Assembly (NCBI GenBank): GCA_001897525.1 | Contig: MKTB01000007.1 | Location: 62,001 to 126,000, forward strand | Direction of reading: 5' to 3' | DNA from: Bacteroidetes bacterium 43-16 | GTDB taxonomy: Bacteria > Bacteroidota > Bacteroidia > Chitinophagales > Chitinophagaceae | Length of the DNA stretch: 64,000 bases | Part shown: positions 25,561 through 34,565 of the stretch, piece by piece | Layout: every line of letters starts with the position of its first letter | Position numbering within the stretch: the first letter of the stretch is position 1 | Notes under the pieces: generated by a model | Told to the model about the DNA's origin: nothing | The model's input: the letters and a program-made list of their open reading frames with translations, nothing else | Databases searched by the model: none | Made by a program: the position numbers and the translations under genes

Positions 25561-26214
25561 ATGACTATAATATATTGTTATGATGCATACTGTGGCTGGT
25601 GCTATGGCTTCAGTAATGTAATAAAGAAGATTACAGAAGAGTATAAAGATAAGTTCCAATTTGAGGTATTAAGCGGTGGCATGATATTACCCGAAACACC
25701 ACAGCCGGTCAGCCTGATCGCGCCCTATATACAGGAGGTTTACAAAACCGTGGAAGAGCGTACCGGTATTAAGTTTGGTGAAGATTTTCTTTTTCATATC
25801 AACCGGCCTGAAGACAGCGATTGGTTCCCTAATTCTGAAAAACCGGCTATTGCTTTGTGTATTTTCAAAGAAATATATCCTGAAAGGGCGATTGAATTCG
25901 CTTCTGACCTGCAATATGCCCTAAACTTTGAAGGACGCGACCTTACAGATGATGAGGCGTACCGCCATTTACTGGAAAAATATGACCTTGAGCCGGATGA
26001 ATTTTATGCAAAATTACAGGACCCGGTTTATAAAGAGAAGGCCTACTACGAGTTTCAACTGGTGAAGCAACTCAAAGTAGACAGTTTTCCCCAGGTACTG
26101 CTGCAGATATCAGAGTCCAAATTCTATTTGATTGCCAAAGGATACACGGATTATGAGACTTTGAAAAACACATTAGAAAGCATCTTGATCCAGATACAAT
26201 CTGTACAGAATTAA
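25561..26214 (+). CDS. DsbA-family (FrnE-like) thioredoxin-fold protein
   Basis: 217 residues from the ATG at 25561. A GTG two codons upstream overlaps a promoter-like TATTTTTG at 25548-25555, so the ATG is preferred. There is no signal peptide, so it is cytoplasmic. The redox motif CGWC is in DAYCGWCYGFSNVIKKI at the N-terminus. A helical insert follows, then SFPQVLL with the cis-proline. This layout matches FrnE-type DsbA relatives. It probably handles thiol-disulfide exchange in the cytoplasm, perhaps with bacillithiol (bshB1 is in the window, though far away). Confidence 0.87.
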   Translation: MTIIYCYDAYCGWCYGFSNVIKKITEEYKDKFQFEVLSGGMILPETPQPVSLIAPYIQEVYKTVEERTGIKFGEDFLFHINRPEDSDWFPNSEKPAIALCIFKEIYPERAIEFASDLQYALNFEGRDLTDDEAYRHLLEKYDLEPDEFYAKLQDPVYKEKAYYEFQLVKQLKVDSFPQVLLQISESKFYLIAKGYTDYETLKNTLESILIQIQSVQN

Positions 26215-26220
26215 TCAGCT

Positions 26221-26266
26221 TATAAATAATAAAGTCATTCATGATTGAACGACTTTATTATTTATA
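26221..26266. terminator. bidirectional terminator between DsbA-like gene and rpe
   Basis: A perfect 16-base outer stem (26221-26236 with 26251-26266) plus a TTCA/TGAA inner stem. Confidence 0.85.
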
Positions 26267-26290
26267 CCAGGATATTATTGAAATCGTCTT

Positions 26291-26938
26291 CTAGCATTTC
26301 TTTAATGCGGCGATCATGGCTACCGGGTCCGGCGCGCTGAACACCGTATTACCGGCCACCAGTACATCTGCGCCTGCGGTAATGATCTCCGAAGCATTTT
26401 CGTAAGTCACACCGCCATCGATCTCGATCAGGGCATGGCTTCCTTTGGCCACAATCATTTGCTTCAATTGCTGGATTTTGTTCAAAGTATTAGGGATGAA
26501 TTTTTGTCCGCCAAAACCCGGGTTCACGCTCATCATACACACCAGGTCTATATCTGCGATCACATCTTCCAGTTGCTGTATGGAAGTATGCGGGTTAATG
26601 GCTACACCGGCCTTCATACCTTCTGCCTTGATCATCTGGATCACGCGGTGCAAGTGGGTACAGGCTTCGATATGAACGCTCAGGTTGTGGGCACCTGCAC
26701 GGGCAAAATCTGCTACATATTTTTCAGGTTCCAGGATCATCAGGTGCACATCTAAAGTTTTTTTGGCCTCTTTAGAGATCGCCTGGATAATACCCATGCC
26801 AAAACTGATATTCGGCACAAAACGACCATCCATGACATCCAGGTGGAACCAATCTGCTTCTGATTGGTTAATCATTTGAATATCATCCGATAGTTTTAAA
26901 AAATTTGCAGAGAGTACGGAAGGAGCAATAAGCGCCAT
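26291..26938 (-). CDS. rpe: ribulose-phosphate 3-epimerase
   Basis: 215 residues from the ATG at 26938. Upstream in-frame codons to 27028 cover the DnaA-box region and are not conserved in the family. IAPSVLSANFLKLSDDI, WFHLDVMDGRFVPNISFG, HLMI, CMMSVNPGFGGQKFIP and EIDGGV cover the metal-binding His/Asp residues. It interconverts ribulose-5-phosphate and xylulose-5-phosphate. It is divergent from dnaB. Confidence 0.96.
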   Translation of the reverse strand: MALIAPSVLSANFLKLSDDIQMINQSEADWFHLDVMDGRFVPNISFGMGIIQAISKEAKKTLDVHLMILEPEKYVADFARAGAHNLSVHIEACTHLHRVIQMIKAEGMKAGVAINPHTSIQQLEDVIADIDLVCMMSVNPGFGGQKFIPNTLNKIQQLKQMIVAKGSHALIEIDGGVTYENASEIITAGADVLVAGNTVFSAPDPVAMIAALKKC

Positions 26939-27279
26939 GGAAATTATATTTTTTGATTGGTTTACAAAGATATTCAAAATGTATGGATTAGCCGGAATGA
27001 ATTCGGGATAGCCCCGGGAATTATCCACAAGCTATTGTTAATAATAATTGCATAATGTGTAAAAATTTGTAAATGTGCACACTTATGTGAATAGCTGTTA
27101 AAAAAGGTAAGATTAAGTGAAAAAATCAAATTTACCTGTGAATAAGTGTAGCTTAGATGTTGATAAGCTGACAACAGCTTTTAATAATTAAGGTAAAGTA
27201 AAAGAACTTTTTCTTGAATCTTTAGGCTTAACTTCGCTCTCCCACTTAAGAACCGGATAGAAAATAACACAAAAGTAAT
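26939..27279. other. DnaA-box-like cluster between rpe and dnaB
   Basis: The stretch is AT-rich. TTATCCACA at 27021-27029 is a perfect DnaA box. On the other strand 27137-27145 (TTATTCACA) and 27158-27166 (TTATCAACA) have one mismatch each, and 27086-27094 has two. All lie within 146 bases. It is either part of a replication origin or a DnaA-controlled promoter for dnaB. No gene is seen. Confidence 0.5.
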
Positions 27280-28938
27280 ATGGACCTCAACGTAAAAAAG
27301 AATATTGGCTCTAACAGGAAACCCAAAGTCAGCGACCTAAGTTCAAATGTCTATGGCAAGGTTCCGCCACAGGCCAGAGAGATTGAAGAAGCGGTATTAG
27401 GTGCCATTCTGCTGGAGAAGGATAAGCTTTCTGACGTAATGGAGATCCTGCCTAAACCGGAGTGTTTTTACGTAAATGCACACCAGGTCATTTATGGTGC
27501 CATTCAAAGGCTCCAGGACCGGAAGATGGAGATTGACCTGCTTACGGTCATGGAAGAGCTCAGGAAGAGTGATGAACTGGAACAGGTGGGCGGTGCTTAT
27601 GCACTGACCAAGATCACACAATCTGTGATCACCTCTGCGCACGTGATCACCCACTCCAGGGTGGTGATGCAAAAGTATATTCAAAGGGAGCTCATCCGCA
27701 TCGGGGGCGAGATCGTGTCCGATTCTTTTGAAGATAAGACGGACGTATTTGAATTGCTGGATAAGGCGGAGCAGGACCTTTTTGAGATCGGCAACAGCTA
27801 CCTGAAGAAAGACTCGGAGTCTATTAAGGATATCCTGGTGCGCACCTTAGATGAGATTGAAGAGGCGCGTAAACAAAAAGATGACCTTACGGGTGTTCCC
27901 TCCGGCTTTGCAGCGCTGGATGCGATTACCGGCGGATGGCAGAAAACGGATCTGATCATCCTCGCGGCCCGTCCGGCTGTGGGTAAAACGGCCTTTGCCC
28001 TCAACCTGGCGGTAAATGCAGCCCTGAATCCCAAGAAACCTATGGGTGTGGCGGTATTCTCCTTAGAGATGGGTAGTACGCAATTGGTGAAACGTCTGCT
28101 GAGCATGGTTACCGAGGTGAAGCTGGAAGGCATCAGCCGGGGTAAGATGGAAGATCATGAAATGATCCAGTTAACAGAAAAAATGGACAGGCTGGTGAAC
28201 GCCCCTATTTACCTGGATGACCAGGCCGGTCTTAATATATTTGAATTGAGGGCCAAATGCCGCAGGCTTAAGGTGAAGTATGACATCCAGATGGTGATCA
28301 TCGATTACCTGCAACTGATGCATGGCGGTCCTGATAGTAAGAATGGTAACAGGGAGCAAGAGATCTCTAAAATTTCCCGGGAACTTAAAGGATTGGCCAA
28401 AGAGCTGAGTATTCCTATACTGGCGCTTTCCCAGTTGAGCCGTGCGGTAGAAACGCGCTCCGGCGACAAAGGCAAGATTCCTCAACTGAGTGACTTGAGG
28501 GAGTCCGGGGCCATTGAGCAGGATGCGGATATGGTTATGTTCATTTACCGTCCCGAGTACCACGGTATCAGTAATGATGAGAACGGGGAAAGCGTGAAAG
28601 GGGAAACACACATCAATATTGCAAAACACAGGAATGGTAGACTGGATACGGTAAAGCTGCAGGCTAAGCTGGAGATACAGAAGTTCGTGGAGCTGGAACC
28701 GGAAGATAACTGGAACAGCTTCTCCGGAGGAGGCAACAGCTTCGGCGGCATCAACCCTATGGACAACTTCAACAGCGGTAGCGGCAATAGTGGCATCTAC
28801 CTGCAGGATGGCGCAGATGCTCCGTTCAAGACCTTAGGGTCTAAGATGAATGACTTCAAAGATTTCGATGATGAAGATTTCAACCCGACTAAGGGATTCC
28901 CTAAAATGCCGGATGATGACGGAGATGTGCCTTTCTAA
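27280..28938 (+). CDS. dnaB: replicative DNA helicase DnaB with SSB-like C-terminal tip
   Basis: 552 residues, without intein. The N-terminal domain (about 28-135) has [18 protein letters not shown]. The RecA-like domain has [26 protein letters not shown] (Walker A near residue 235), [25 protein letters not shown] and [32 protein letters not shown]. After about residue 470 comes a Gly/Ser/Asn-rich linker and then an acidic tail ending PDDDGDVPF, which resembles the DDxxPF tip of single-stranded DNA-binding proteins. It unwinds DNA at the replication fork. The upstream region carries DnaA-box-like sites. Confidence 0.97.
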   Translation: [552 protein letters not shown]

Positions 28939-29316
28939 TGATGATGGGCAGTATGAAGGAAACCGTAAATAAGTTTATTATATTATAGCACGTAAAATGA
29001 TGCTTTCATTAAGAAGGCATCATTTTTTTCGTTTATGGCAATGCTTAACCGCTCTATTGCATATAATACATTGCACATACCTATAAAATAGTCCCTGGCC
29101 CAAATATTAAATTATTTTTAACTCCATATTTTGGAAACAAATCGAAAATCTTCCTCAATCGCATACATAGCTAAATTTTAGGTAATTTATCTAAGTATTT
29201 ATTACATCTCGACAAAACTACCTATCTGTAAATTCTTTCAATTCTTTTACCTTTGTAAGTAATAATAACTCCTTGTTTTGGAGGCATTTACTTTACCTTA
29301 AAGTACAGTTCCTATA
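28939..29316. other. 378-base intergenic region
   Basis: It holds the dnaB terminator at 28994-29029 and a promoter-like TACCTTTG at 29248-29255 before the dehydrogenase gene. The rest is AT-rich, and no gene is seen. Confidence 0.6.
28994..29029 (+). terminator. terminator after dnaB
   Basis: AAAATGATGC (28994-29003) pairs with GCATCATTTT (29017-29026), followed by TTT. Confidence 0.8.
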
Positions 29317-30534
29317 ATGAAGATTGGATTGATAAAAGAAGGAAAAATTCCTACAGATACCCGGGTGGCCCTTACTCCCGGGCAGTGCTTAAGTTTGTGT
29401 GAAAATTTCAATCAAGTAGAACTGGTTGTGCAACCCTCCCCTAACCGTAGCTACAATAATGAGGAATACCTGGAAGCAGGCATTCCTATGGACGATGATG
29501 TAAGTGACTGTGATGTATTGCTTGGTATCAAGGAAGTTCCGATTAAGGACCTGATTCCCAACAAAACTTATTTCTTCTTTTCTCATACCAAAAAGAAGCA
29601 AAGCTATAATCAGCAACTGATGCAGGCTTTAATAGACCGCAAGATCAGGATGATCGATTATGAAGCTCTGACTTATGACAATGGGAAGCGGATCATCGGT
29701 TTCGGTTTTTTTGCAGGAGTAGTAGGCGCACACAATGCCCTGCTTACCTTTGGTAAAAAGTTTGAACAATTTGATTTAAAACCTGCTTATCAATGTAAGG
29801 ATATGCTACAGATGGTAGCCCAATATCAAAACATTGAGATCCCTCCCGTTAAGATCGTAGTCACCGGGGACGGCCGCGTAGCACATGGTATCGTACATAT
29901 CATGAACGCGATGAACATCACAGAGGTAAGCCCTGAGGCATTTCTTAACACGACTTATGATGTCCCGGTATTCACCAAATTGAAAAACGAGCATTTATAT
30001 ATCAACAAGCGTACTCATGACTACTCCCGCGAAGAGTTTCATGCGCACCCGGAACTGTATGAATGCTTATTTGAACCTTACTGTAGTGCAGATATCCTGA
30101 TCAATGGTATTTACTGGGATACAAATATTCCCCGTCTTTTTGAAAAAGAAACGGTTAACAGTAAAGACTTCAAACTGTCTGTGATAGCAGATGTCACCTG
30201 CGACAAAGATGGCTCTGTACCGATCAACCTGGGTTCTTCTTCTATTCCTGACCCTGTTTACGGATACAATAAACAAACGGGCAGTATGGACGCTCCTTTT
30301 ATCAATAATTCTGACATTATCGATATCATGGCAGTAGACAACCTGCCTAATGAATTGCCGAGAGATGCTTCAAGGGTATTCGGAGAGCATATCCTGGAAT
30401 TTATTTTACCTGAATTATTGAAACCGGAGAGTGCGATACTCGAAAGAGCAACGATCTGTGCAAACGGGGAACTGGGTGCTCATTTTCAATACCTGGAAGA
30501 TTATGCTTTTCCCAGGCAAAACATAAATCACTGA
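29317..30534 (+). CDS. NAD(P)-dependent amino-acid dehydrogenase, alanine dehydrogenase/saccharopine dehydrogenase (LYS1-like) family
   Basis: 405 residues. The N-terminus MKIGLIKEGKIPTDTRVALTP is the alanine dehydrogenase/PNT N-terminal pattern, and SHTKKKQSYNQQLMQALIDRKIRMIDYEAL is typical of the saccharopine dehydrogenase branch. VKIVVTGDGRVAHGIVHIM is the nucleotide-binding loop, and VIADVTCDKDGSVPINLGSS matches the conserved DxxCDxxGSI of LYS1-like enzymes. The reaction is likely reversible reductive or oxidative deamination of an amino acid such as saccharopine. The substrate is not certain. Confidence 0.82.
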   Translation: MKIGLIKEGKIPTDTRVALTPGQCLSLCENFNQVELVVQPSPNRSYNNEEYLEAGIPMDDDVSDCDVLLGIKEVPIKDLIPNKTYFFFSHTKKKQSYNQQLMQALIDRKIRMIDYEALTYDNGKRIIGFGFFAGVVGAHNALLTFGKKFEQFDLKPAYQCKDMLQMVAQYQNIEIPPVKIVVTGDGRVAHGIVHIMNAMNITEVSPEAFLNTTYDVPVFTKLKNEHLYINKRTHDYSREEFHAHPELYECLFEPYCSADILINGIYWDTNIPRLFEKETVNSKDFKLSVIADVTCDKDGSVPINLGSSSIPDPVYGYNKQTGSMDAPFINNSDIIDIMAVDNLPNELPRDASRVFGEHILEFILPELLKPESAILERATICANGELGAHFQYLEDYAFPRQNINH

Positions 30535-30587
30535 GCTGAGCTCTGCTAATAATGCAGGCTACATTTTCGCCTGTGTCAATCGAATAC

Positions 30588-32495
30588 TTATTCCTGCTTT
30601 TGCGGGTCCAGGTATTCGATTTTTACTATTGCGCTCCCCCTTTCCTGCGATGGAGCGGTTGTATCCTTATTAAGGGCTTTCTTGGTCTCCCAATAAGTGA
30701 ACTGTACATAGTCTTCCCCAATGCCCATTTTATAAAAGCACTGCATCACTGCTTCTTTAAAAGTCCTCAATTGGGCAGAATCGCTCAACTCGTAATAACA
30801 ATCGACCTGGATGCCTACCATTTTCCCGGAATAAGGTTGCAATACCTCGTTGAGCTGCAGGCAGATACTATCTTCCTGTTCCGGACCATACTTATCAAAA
30901 CGAAAATTACCTACAACAGCCTCCTGCTGTACCGGTACGTAACCGTTCACGTATAAAGGGTATTGAATGGTATCAATGTCCTGCGCAGTGGAAACCGCCA
31001 GCGTATCGCTGATGGCCTGGAAATAGGCATGCTCAATATTGATCAGGTATTTGGTATTCCTGGGCAGGGCGATGTAAAAACTGCCATCTCCTTTATTACT
31101 CCAGAGCGTAGCATCAATGCCCTCAAGGCTCAGTGCATCCAGTTGTATAAATGCATTGGTGACTACATTTTGTGTTTCAAAATCAAACAGCTTACCGTAA
31201 ACGATGGTCATAGGCCTGGGCTGGAAGGGCTTCGGTATTTCTGCTTTATAAATATCCAATCCGCCATAGCCACCGGCCTTGTCGGAGGAGAAATACATCT
31301 TTTGCCCATCTAAATCCAGGGAGCCAGCAATTTCATCAAAAGAAGAGTTGACGGGATTGCCGAGGTTCACCGCAAGGGTCCAGCTGCTATCTGCCAGCAT
31401 CTTACTGGTATAGATATCATATCCGCCTAAGCCGGGCCTGCCATTAGAGGAAAAGAAAAGGCTCTTACCGTCTGCAGCAATATTGGGCGCTATTTCATCT
31501 CGTTCTGTATTGATGTTGGGGCCCAGGTTTTTGGGCACCTGCCACTTGCCATTCACAAAATGGCTAACCCATATGTCCTTCCCGCCATAGCCCCCGGGCC
31601 GGTCGCTGACGAAGTACAGTGCGGTTTCATCTGCACTCAGGCTGGGCATTCCTTCAAACGCAGTGGTGTTAATGGTATAGCCGAATGGGCGCGGTTCTGA
31701 CCATCCCTGCCGGGTGGCATAGGATAAATACAGGTCGCTTCCGCCACGTTCCCAGCCGTTGACACTCCTGTTGTCGCTTTTCTGATAAATCATATATTTA
31801 TCATTATAAGCCCTGTTCTGAAAGCTTTCGGGACTGGAAGAATTCAGGGGGAAACCCATATCTGCGGCTACTGACCAGAATAAACAGGTGTCCAGGTGTG
31901 ACACAAAGAAGTTCTCATCGATGCCATTTACTTTCCTTGTAAAAACAAGGTCCTGGTTCAATGGAGAAAAAGAGGGCGCATAATCGTCGTAGGCCGAATT
32001 GACGGCCATGCCCAGGTTCTCCACCTTTACATTATGGGTATTATAGGTAACTAATCTTGAAAACTCGATTGATTTTTGTAATTGCTGCACCTCTTGCAGC
32101 AGGAAAGCAGGCGTGGAAGCGCTTTTCCGGAACTCGCGCAGTGCGGCGGCGGCACGCTCCTGGATACCGGCCCTGTAATAAGCTTTGGCTAAAGGCAAGG
32201 CAAAGATCTGTTTACCATTGGCAACAGACTTACTGCCCATTTCAAAATAATATGCAGCATCCTGGAAACGGTTCTGGTCATAATAATGCCTGCCGATATT
32301 GCTGTAGATCTGTGGATTCCTGGGCGATGAGCTTACGAGCTCTTTGAATACACCATCTGCTTTTTTAATTTGCCCCTTGTGATAAAGTTGTGCGGCACGC
32401 CTGTACTTCCGGTCTGCAGCGCTTTCATTGAATTGCGCATAGCTGCTTAGGAAAGTCAGCAAAAAGCATATTGATGTAAAAAAGATTCTAAGCAA
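30588..32495 (-). CDS. PorE-like TPR/PD40 envelope protein with degenerate OmpA-like end
   Basis: 635 residues. The signal peptide ends at SSYA with Gln next. TPR-like repeats run at about 24-130. PD40/WD40-type repeats with FSSNGRPGLGGYDIYT and FSSDKAGGYGGLDIYK motifs occupy about 165-410. A carboxypeptidase-regulatory-like segment follows (IVYGKLFDFETQNVVTNAFIQLDAL). The last 100 residues look like a weak OmpA-like domain (ICLQLNEVLQPYSGKMVGIQVDCYYELSDS) without a clear peptidoglycan-binding motif. This domain order matches PorE of the type IX secretion system. The gene precedes the OmpA-less end by only 6 bases from proline dehydrogenase. Confidence 0.72.
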   Translation of the reverse strand: MLRIFFTSICFLLTFLSSYAQFNESAADRKYRRAAQLYHKGQIKKADGVFKELVSSSPRNPQIYSNIGRHYYDQNRFQDAAYYFEMGSKSVANGKQIFALPLAKAYYRAGIQERAAAALREFRKSASTPAFLLQEVQQLQKSIEFSRLVTYNTHNVKVENLGMAVNSAYDDYAPSFSPLNQDLVFTRKVNGIDENFFVSHLDTCLFWSVAADMGFPLNSSSPESFQNRAYNDKYMIYQKSDNRSVNGWERGGSDLYLSYATRQGWSEPRPFGYTINTTAFEGMPSLSADETALYFVSDRPGGYGGKDIWVSHFVNGKWQVPKNLGPNINTERDEIAPNIAADGKSLFFSSNGRPGLGGYDIYTSKMLADSSWTLAVNLGNPVNSSFDEIAGSLDLDGQKMYFSSDKAGGYGGLDIYKAEIPKPFQPRPMTIVYGKLFDFETQNVVTNAFIQLDALSLEGIDATLWSNKGDGSFYIALPRNTKYLINIEHAYFQAISDTLAVSTAQDIDTIQYPLYVNGYVPVQQEAVVGNFRFDKYGPEQEDSICLQLNEVLQPYSGKMVGIQVDCYYELSDSAQLRTFKEAVMQCFYKMGIGEDYVQFTYWETKKALNKDTTAPSQERGSAIVKIEYLDPQKQE

Positions 32496-32501
32496 AATGT
32501 T

Positions 32502-33668
32502 CTATAATTTTCTTCTTTTAAGCTCCTTCTTGATTAATGATAATTCCCTGCCTGTCTGTCCTTTCACCGAGGTATTCTCTCTCGCTCTGCGCATCAGGTA
32601 AGGAATCACATCTTTTACCGGGCCATAAGGTAAATATTTGGAAGCGTGATAGCCTTCATTGGCCAGGTTGAAAGTCATATTGTCACTCATCCCGAACAAT
32701 TGAGCAAAATACACTTTTTCAGTATCATTTGCAAGCCCCTGCTCTTTCATTAAGTTAGCTGCGATATAGCAACTGTCTTCATTATGGGTACCGATGAAAG
32801 TAGCCACGACATCGGCATGGGATAAACAAAAGCGCACGGCAGCGTTATAGTCCGTATCACAGGCATTCTTATCGGGCTGTATAGGGCTCTGGTAGCCCAT
32901 TTCAGCAGCTCTCGTTCTTTCTTTTTCCATATAAGCACCGCGCACGAGCTTTGCCCCTAAAATGTAACCCCGCTCTTTTGCCTTTTCGTAAGAGGCATGA
33001 ACAAATGCTAATTTTGCATGGCAGTACATCTGGAAGGTATTAAAGACCACGATCTTTCCGCGGTTATACTTTTCCATCATCTCATCTGCCAGGTCATCAA
33101 TAGGTTGCTGTATCCAGCTTTCTTCTGCATCTATAAGCACCATCAGCTTACAGTCGTTGGCTACGCTGCAGATCGCATCTATACGGTCTTTTACGCGCTC
33201 ATATTCTTTTACTTCAGGGGCTGACAAGCTGGTGCCGGAATGGAGCTTTTCCAATAGTCCGAAGCGGGCAAAGCCGGTCAGCTTGATGGGGATAAAGGGA
33301 ATGTTCTTTTGGGTAGCTGCATATTGTATGGCTTTAATGAACTCGGGCACTGCCGCATCAAAGTCGGCCTCCTCGCTTTTGCCCTCTACGCCATAATCGA
33401 GGCATACATCCACATTGTATTTTGCCAGCATAGCGGCAGTATTAGCCACTTCCTGCAGGGTTTCCCCACCACAGAATTGCTCAAAAATGGTTCTTTTAAT
33501 GATGCCTTCCACCGGCAGTTTTATTTTCAGGGCTACACTCGTAAAGCTAATGCCCAGTCTGGTAAGCATTGAAGAAGACATGGAGGAAAACAAAAAGTTT
33601 GCTTGCTTTAACTGCTTATTACTTTTATACTGAAAAGCAATCTGGGTATTATCAAAAGATAGAGACAT
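32502..33668 (-). CDS. proline dehydrogenase
   Basis: 388 residues, the single-domain PutA-type enzyme. Visible features include CLDYGVEGK, PFIPIKLTGFARFGLLEKLHSG, IDAEESWIQQPIDDLADEMM, LGAKLVRGAYMEKER, FIGTHNEDSCYIAANLM and YLPYGPVKDVIPYLMRRARENTSV, the FAD- and substrate-binding signatures. It oxidises proline to pyrroline-5-carboxylate. It is transcribed toward the PorE-like gene, whose start lies 6 bases downstream, so the two may be co-transcribed despite unrelated roles. Confidence 0.95.
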   Translation of the reverse strand: MSLSFDNTQIAFQYKSNKQLKQANFLFSSMSSSMLTRLGISFTSVALKIKLPVEGIIKRTIFEQFCGGETLQEVANTAAMLAKYNVDVCLDYGVEGKSEEADFDAAVPEFIKAIQYAATQKNIPFIPIKLTGFARFGLLEKLHSGTSLSAPEVKEYERVKDRIDAICSVANDCKLMVLIDAEESWIQQPIDDLADEMMEKYNRGKIVVFNTFQMYCHAKLAFVHASYEKAKERGYILGAKLVRGAYMEKERTRAAEMGYQSPIQPDKNACDTDYNAAVRFCLSHADVVATFIGTHNEDSCYIAANLMKEQGLANDTEKVYFAQLFGMSDNMTFNLANEGYHASKYLPYGPVKDVIPYLMRRARENTSVKGQTGRELSLIKKELKRRKL

Positions 33669-33818
33669 GAAAATATGTACTTAAAAATTTATGGAGCAAA
33701 GGTAAAAAAAGATATATCAGCTTAGCAATTTTTAAAGCAAGTTTTTAATTCGGATATTAGGGCCTTCTGCTTTACCTTTGTTAGCTTAATTACTTTTAGT
33801 GCACCCAAATAAGCAGGG

Positions 33819-34562
33819 ATGAATATTTTCAAAAGAATTTTAGGGCATATTTATTTTTTTTACGGCATGCTGCTGTTTACCGGCACCATGTTGATCGCCA
33901 TAATTCCTGCTGGTATCGCTTTAATGTTTCCCGAACCTAAAAGGGCACGCATCCTGCACCCGAGCTATAAAATATGGATGAGCATTTTCCTGCCCCTGGT
34001 TTTTATCCGGGTAAAAAGGAAGGGAAAAGAGAAGTTTGAAAAAGGACAGAATTATGTAGTGGTGGTTAATCACAATTCGCTGGTGGATATCCCGGTCTCT
34101 ATGCCCTGGGTTCCCGGCCCCAATAAAACCCTGGCAAAAGTAGAAATGGCAAAGATTCCTTTGTTTGGCCTTATTTATAAAGCTGGCTCTATCTTACTGG
34201 ACAGAAGCAGCCTGGAAAACCGCCAGCACAGTTCCACTGCCATGCAGGAAACCCTCAAAATGGGTTTGCATCTTACTTTATACCCGGAAGGTACGCGGAA
34301 TAAAACGGCCAAACCTCTACAAAGCTTTCATGTAGGCGCTTTTGCCAATGCTATTATGGCCCAGAAACCGGTCATGCCCGGCATCATATTCAATACTAAA
34401 AAGATCCTTCCTTCGAAACCAAAATTATGGGCCTGGCCTTATACTATAAGGTTTGACTTCCTGGACCCCATCAGCACAACAGGTATGCAACTGAACGAAA
34501 AGACCCAGCTCAAAGACAAGGTGTTCTCCTTGATGGAAGCCTATATCCTCAAAAATCAATAA
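33819..34562 (+). CDS. 1-acyl-sn-glycerol-3-phosphate acyltransferase
   Basis: 247 residues. The acyltransferase motifs are present: VNHNSLVD (HX4D, His85 and Asp90) and YPEGTRNK (155-162). The N-terminal 60 residues hold two membrane segments. It acylates lysophosphatidate to phosphatidate at the cytoplasmic membrane. The DUF2520 gene starts 3 bases after its stop, so they share a transcript. Confidence 0.93.
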   Translation: MNIFKRILGHIYFFYGMLLFTGTMLIAIIPAGIALMFPEPKRARILHPSYKIWMSIFLPLVFIRVKRKGKEKFEKGQNYVVVVNHNSLVDIPVSMPWVPGPNKTLAKVEMAKIPLFGLIYKAGSILLDRSSLENRQHSSTAMQETLKMGLHLTLYPEGTRNKTAKPLQSFHVGAFANAIMAQKPVMPGIIFNTKKILPSKPKLWAWPYTIRFDFLDPISTTGMQLNEKTQLKDKVFSLMEAYILKNQ

Positions 34563-34565
34563 GCG

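Noticed and set aside
26939-27028. A longer N-terminus for rpe
   Set aside because: The added codons lie over the DnaA-box region and have no counterpart in the family.
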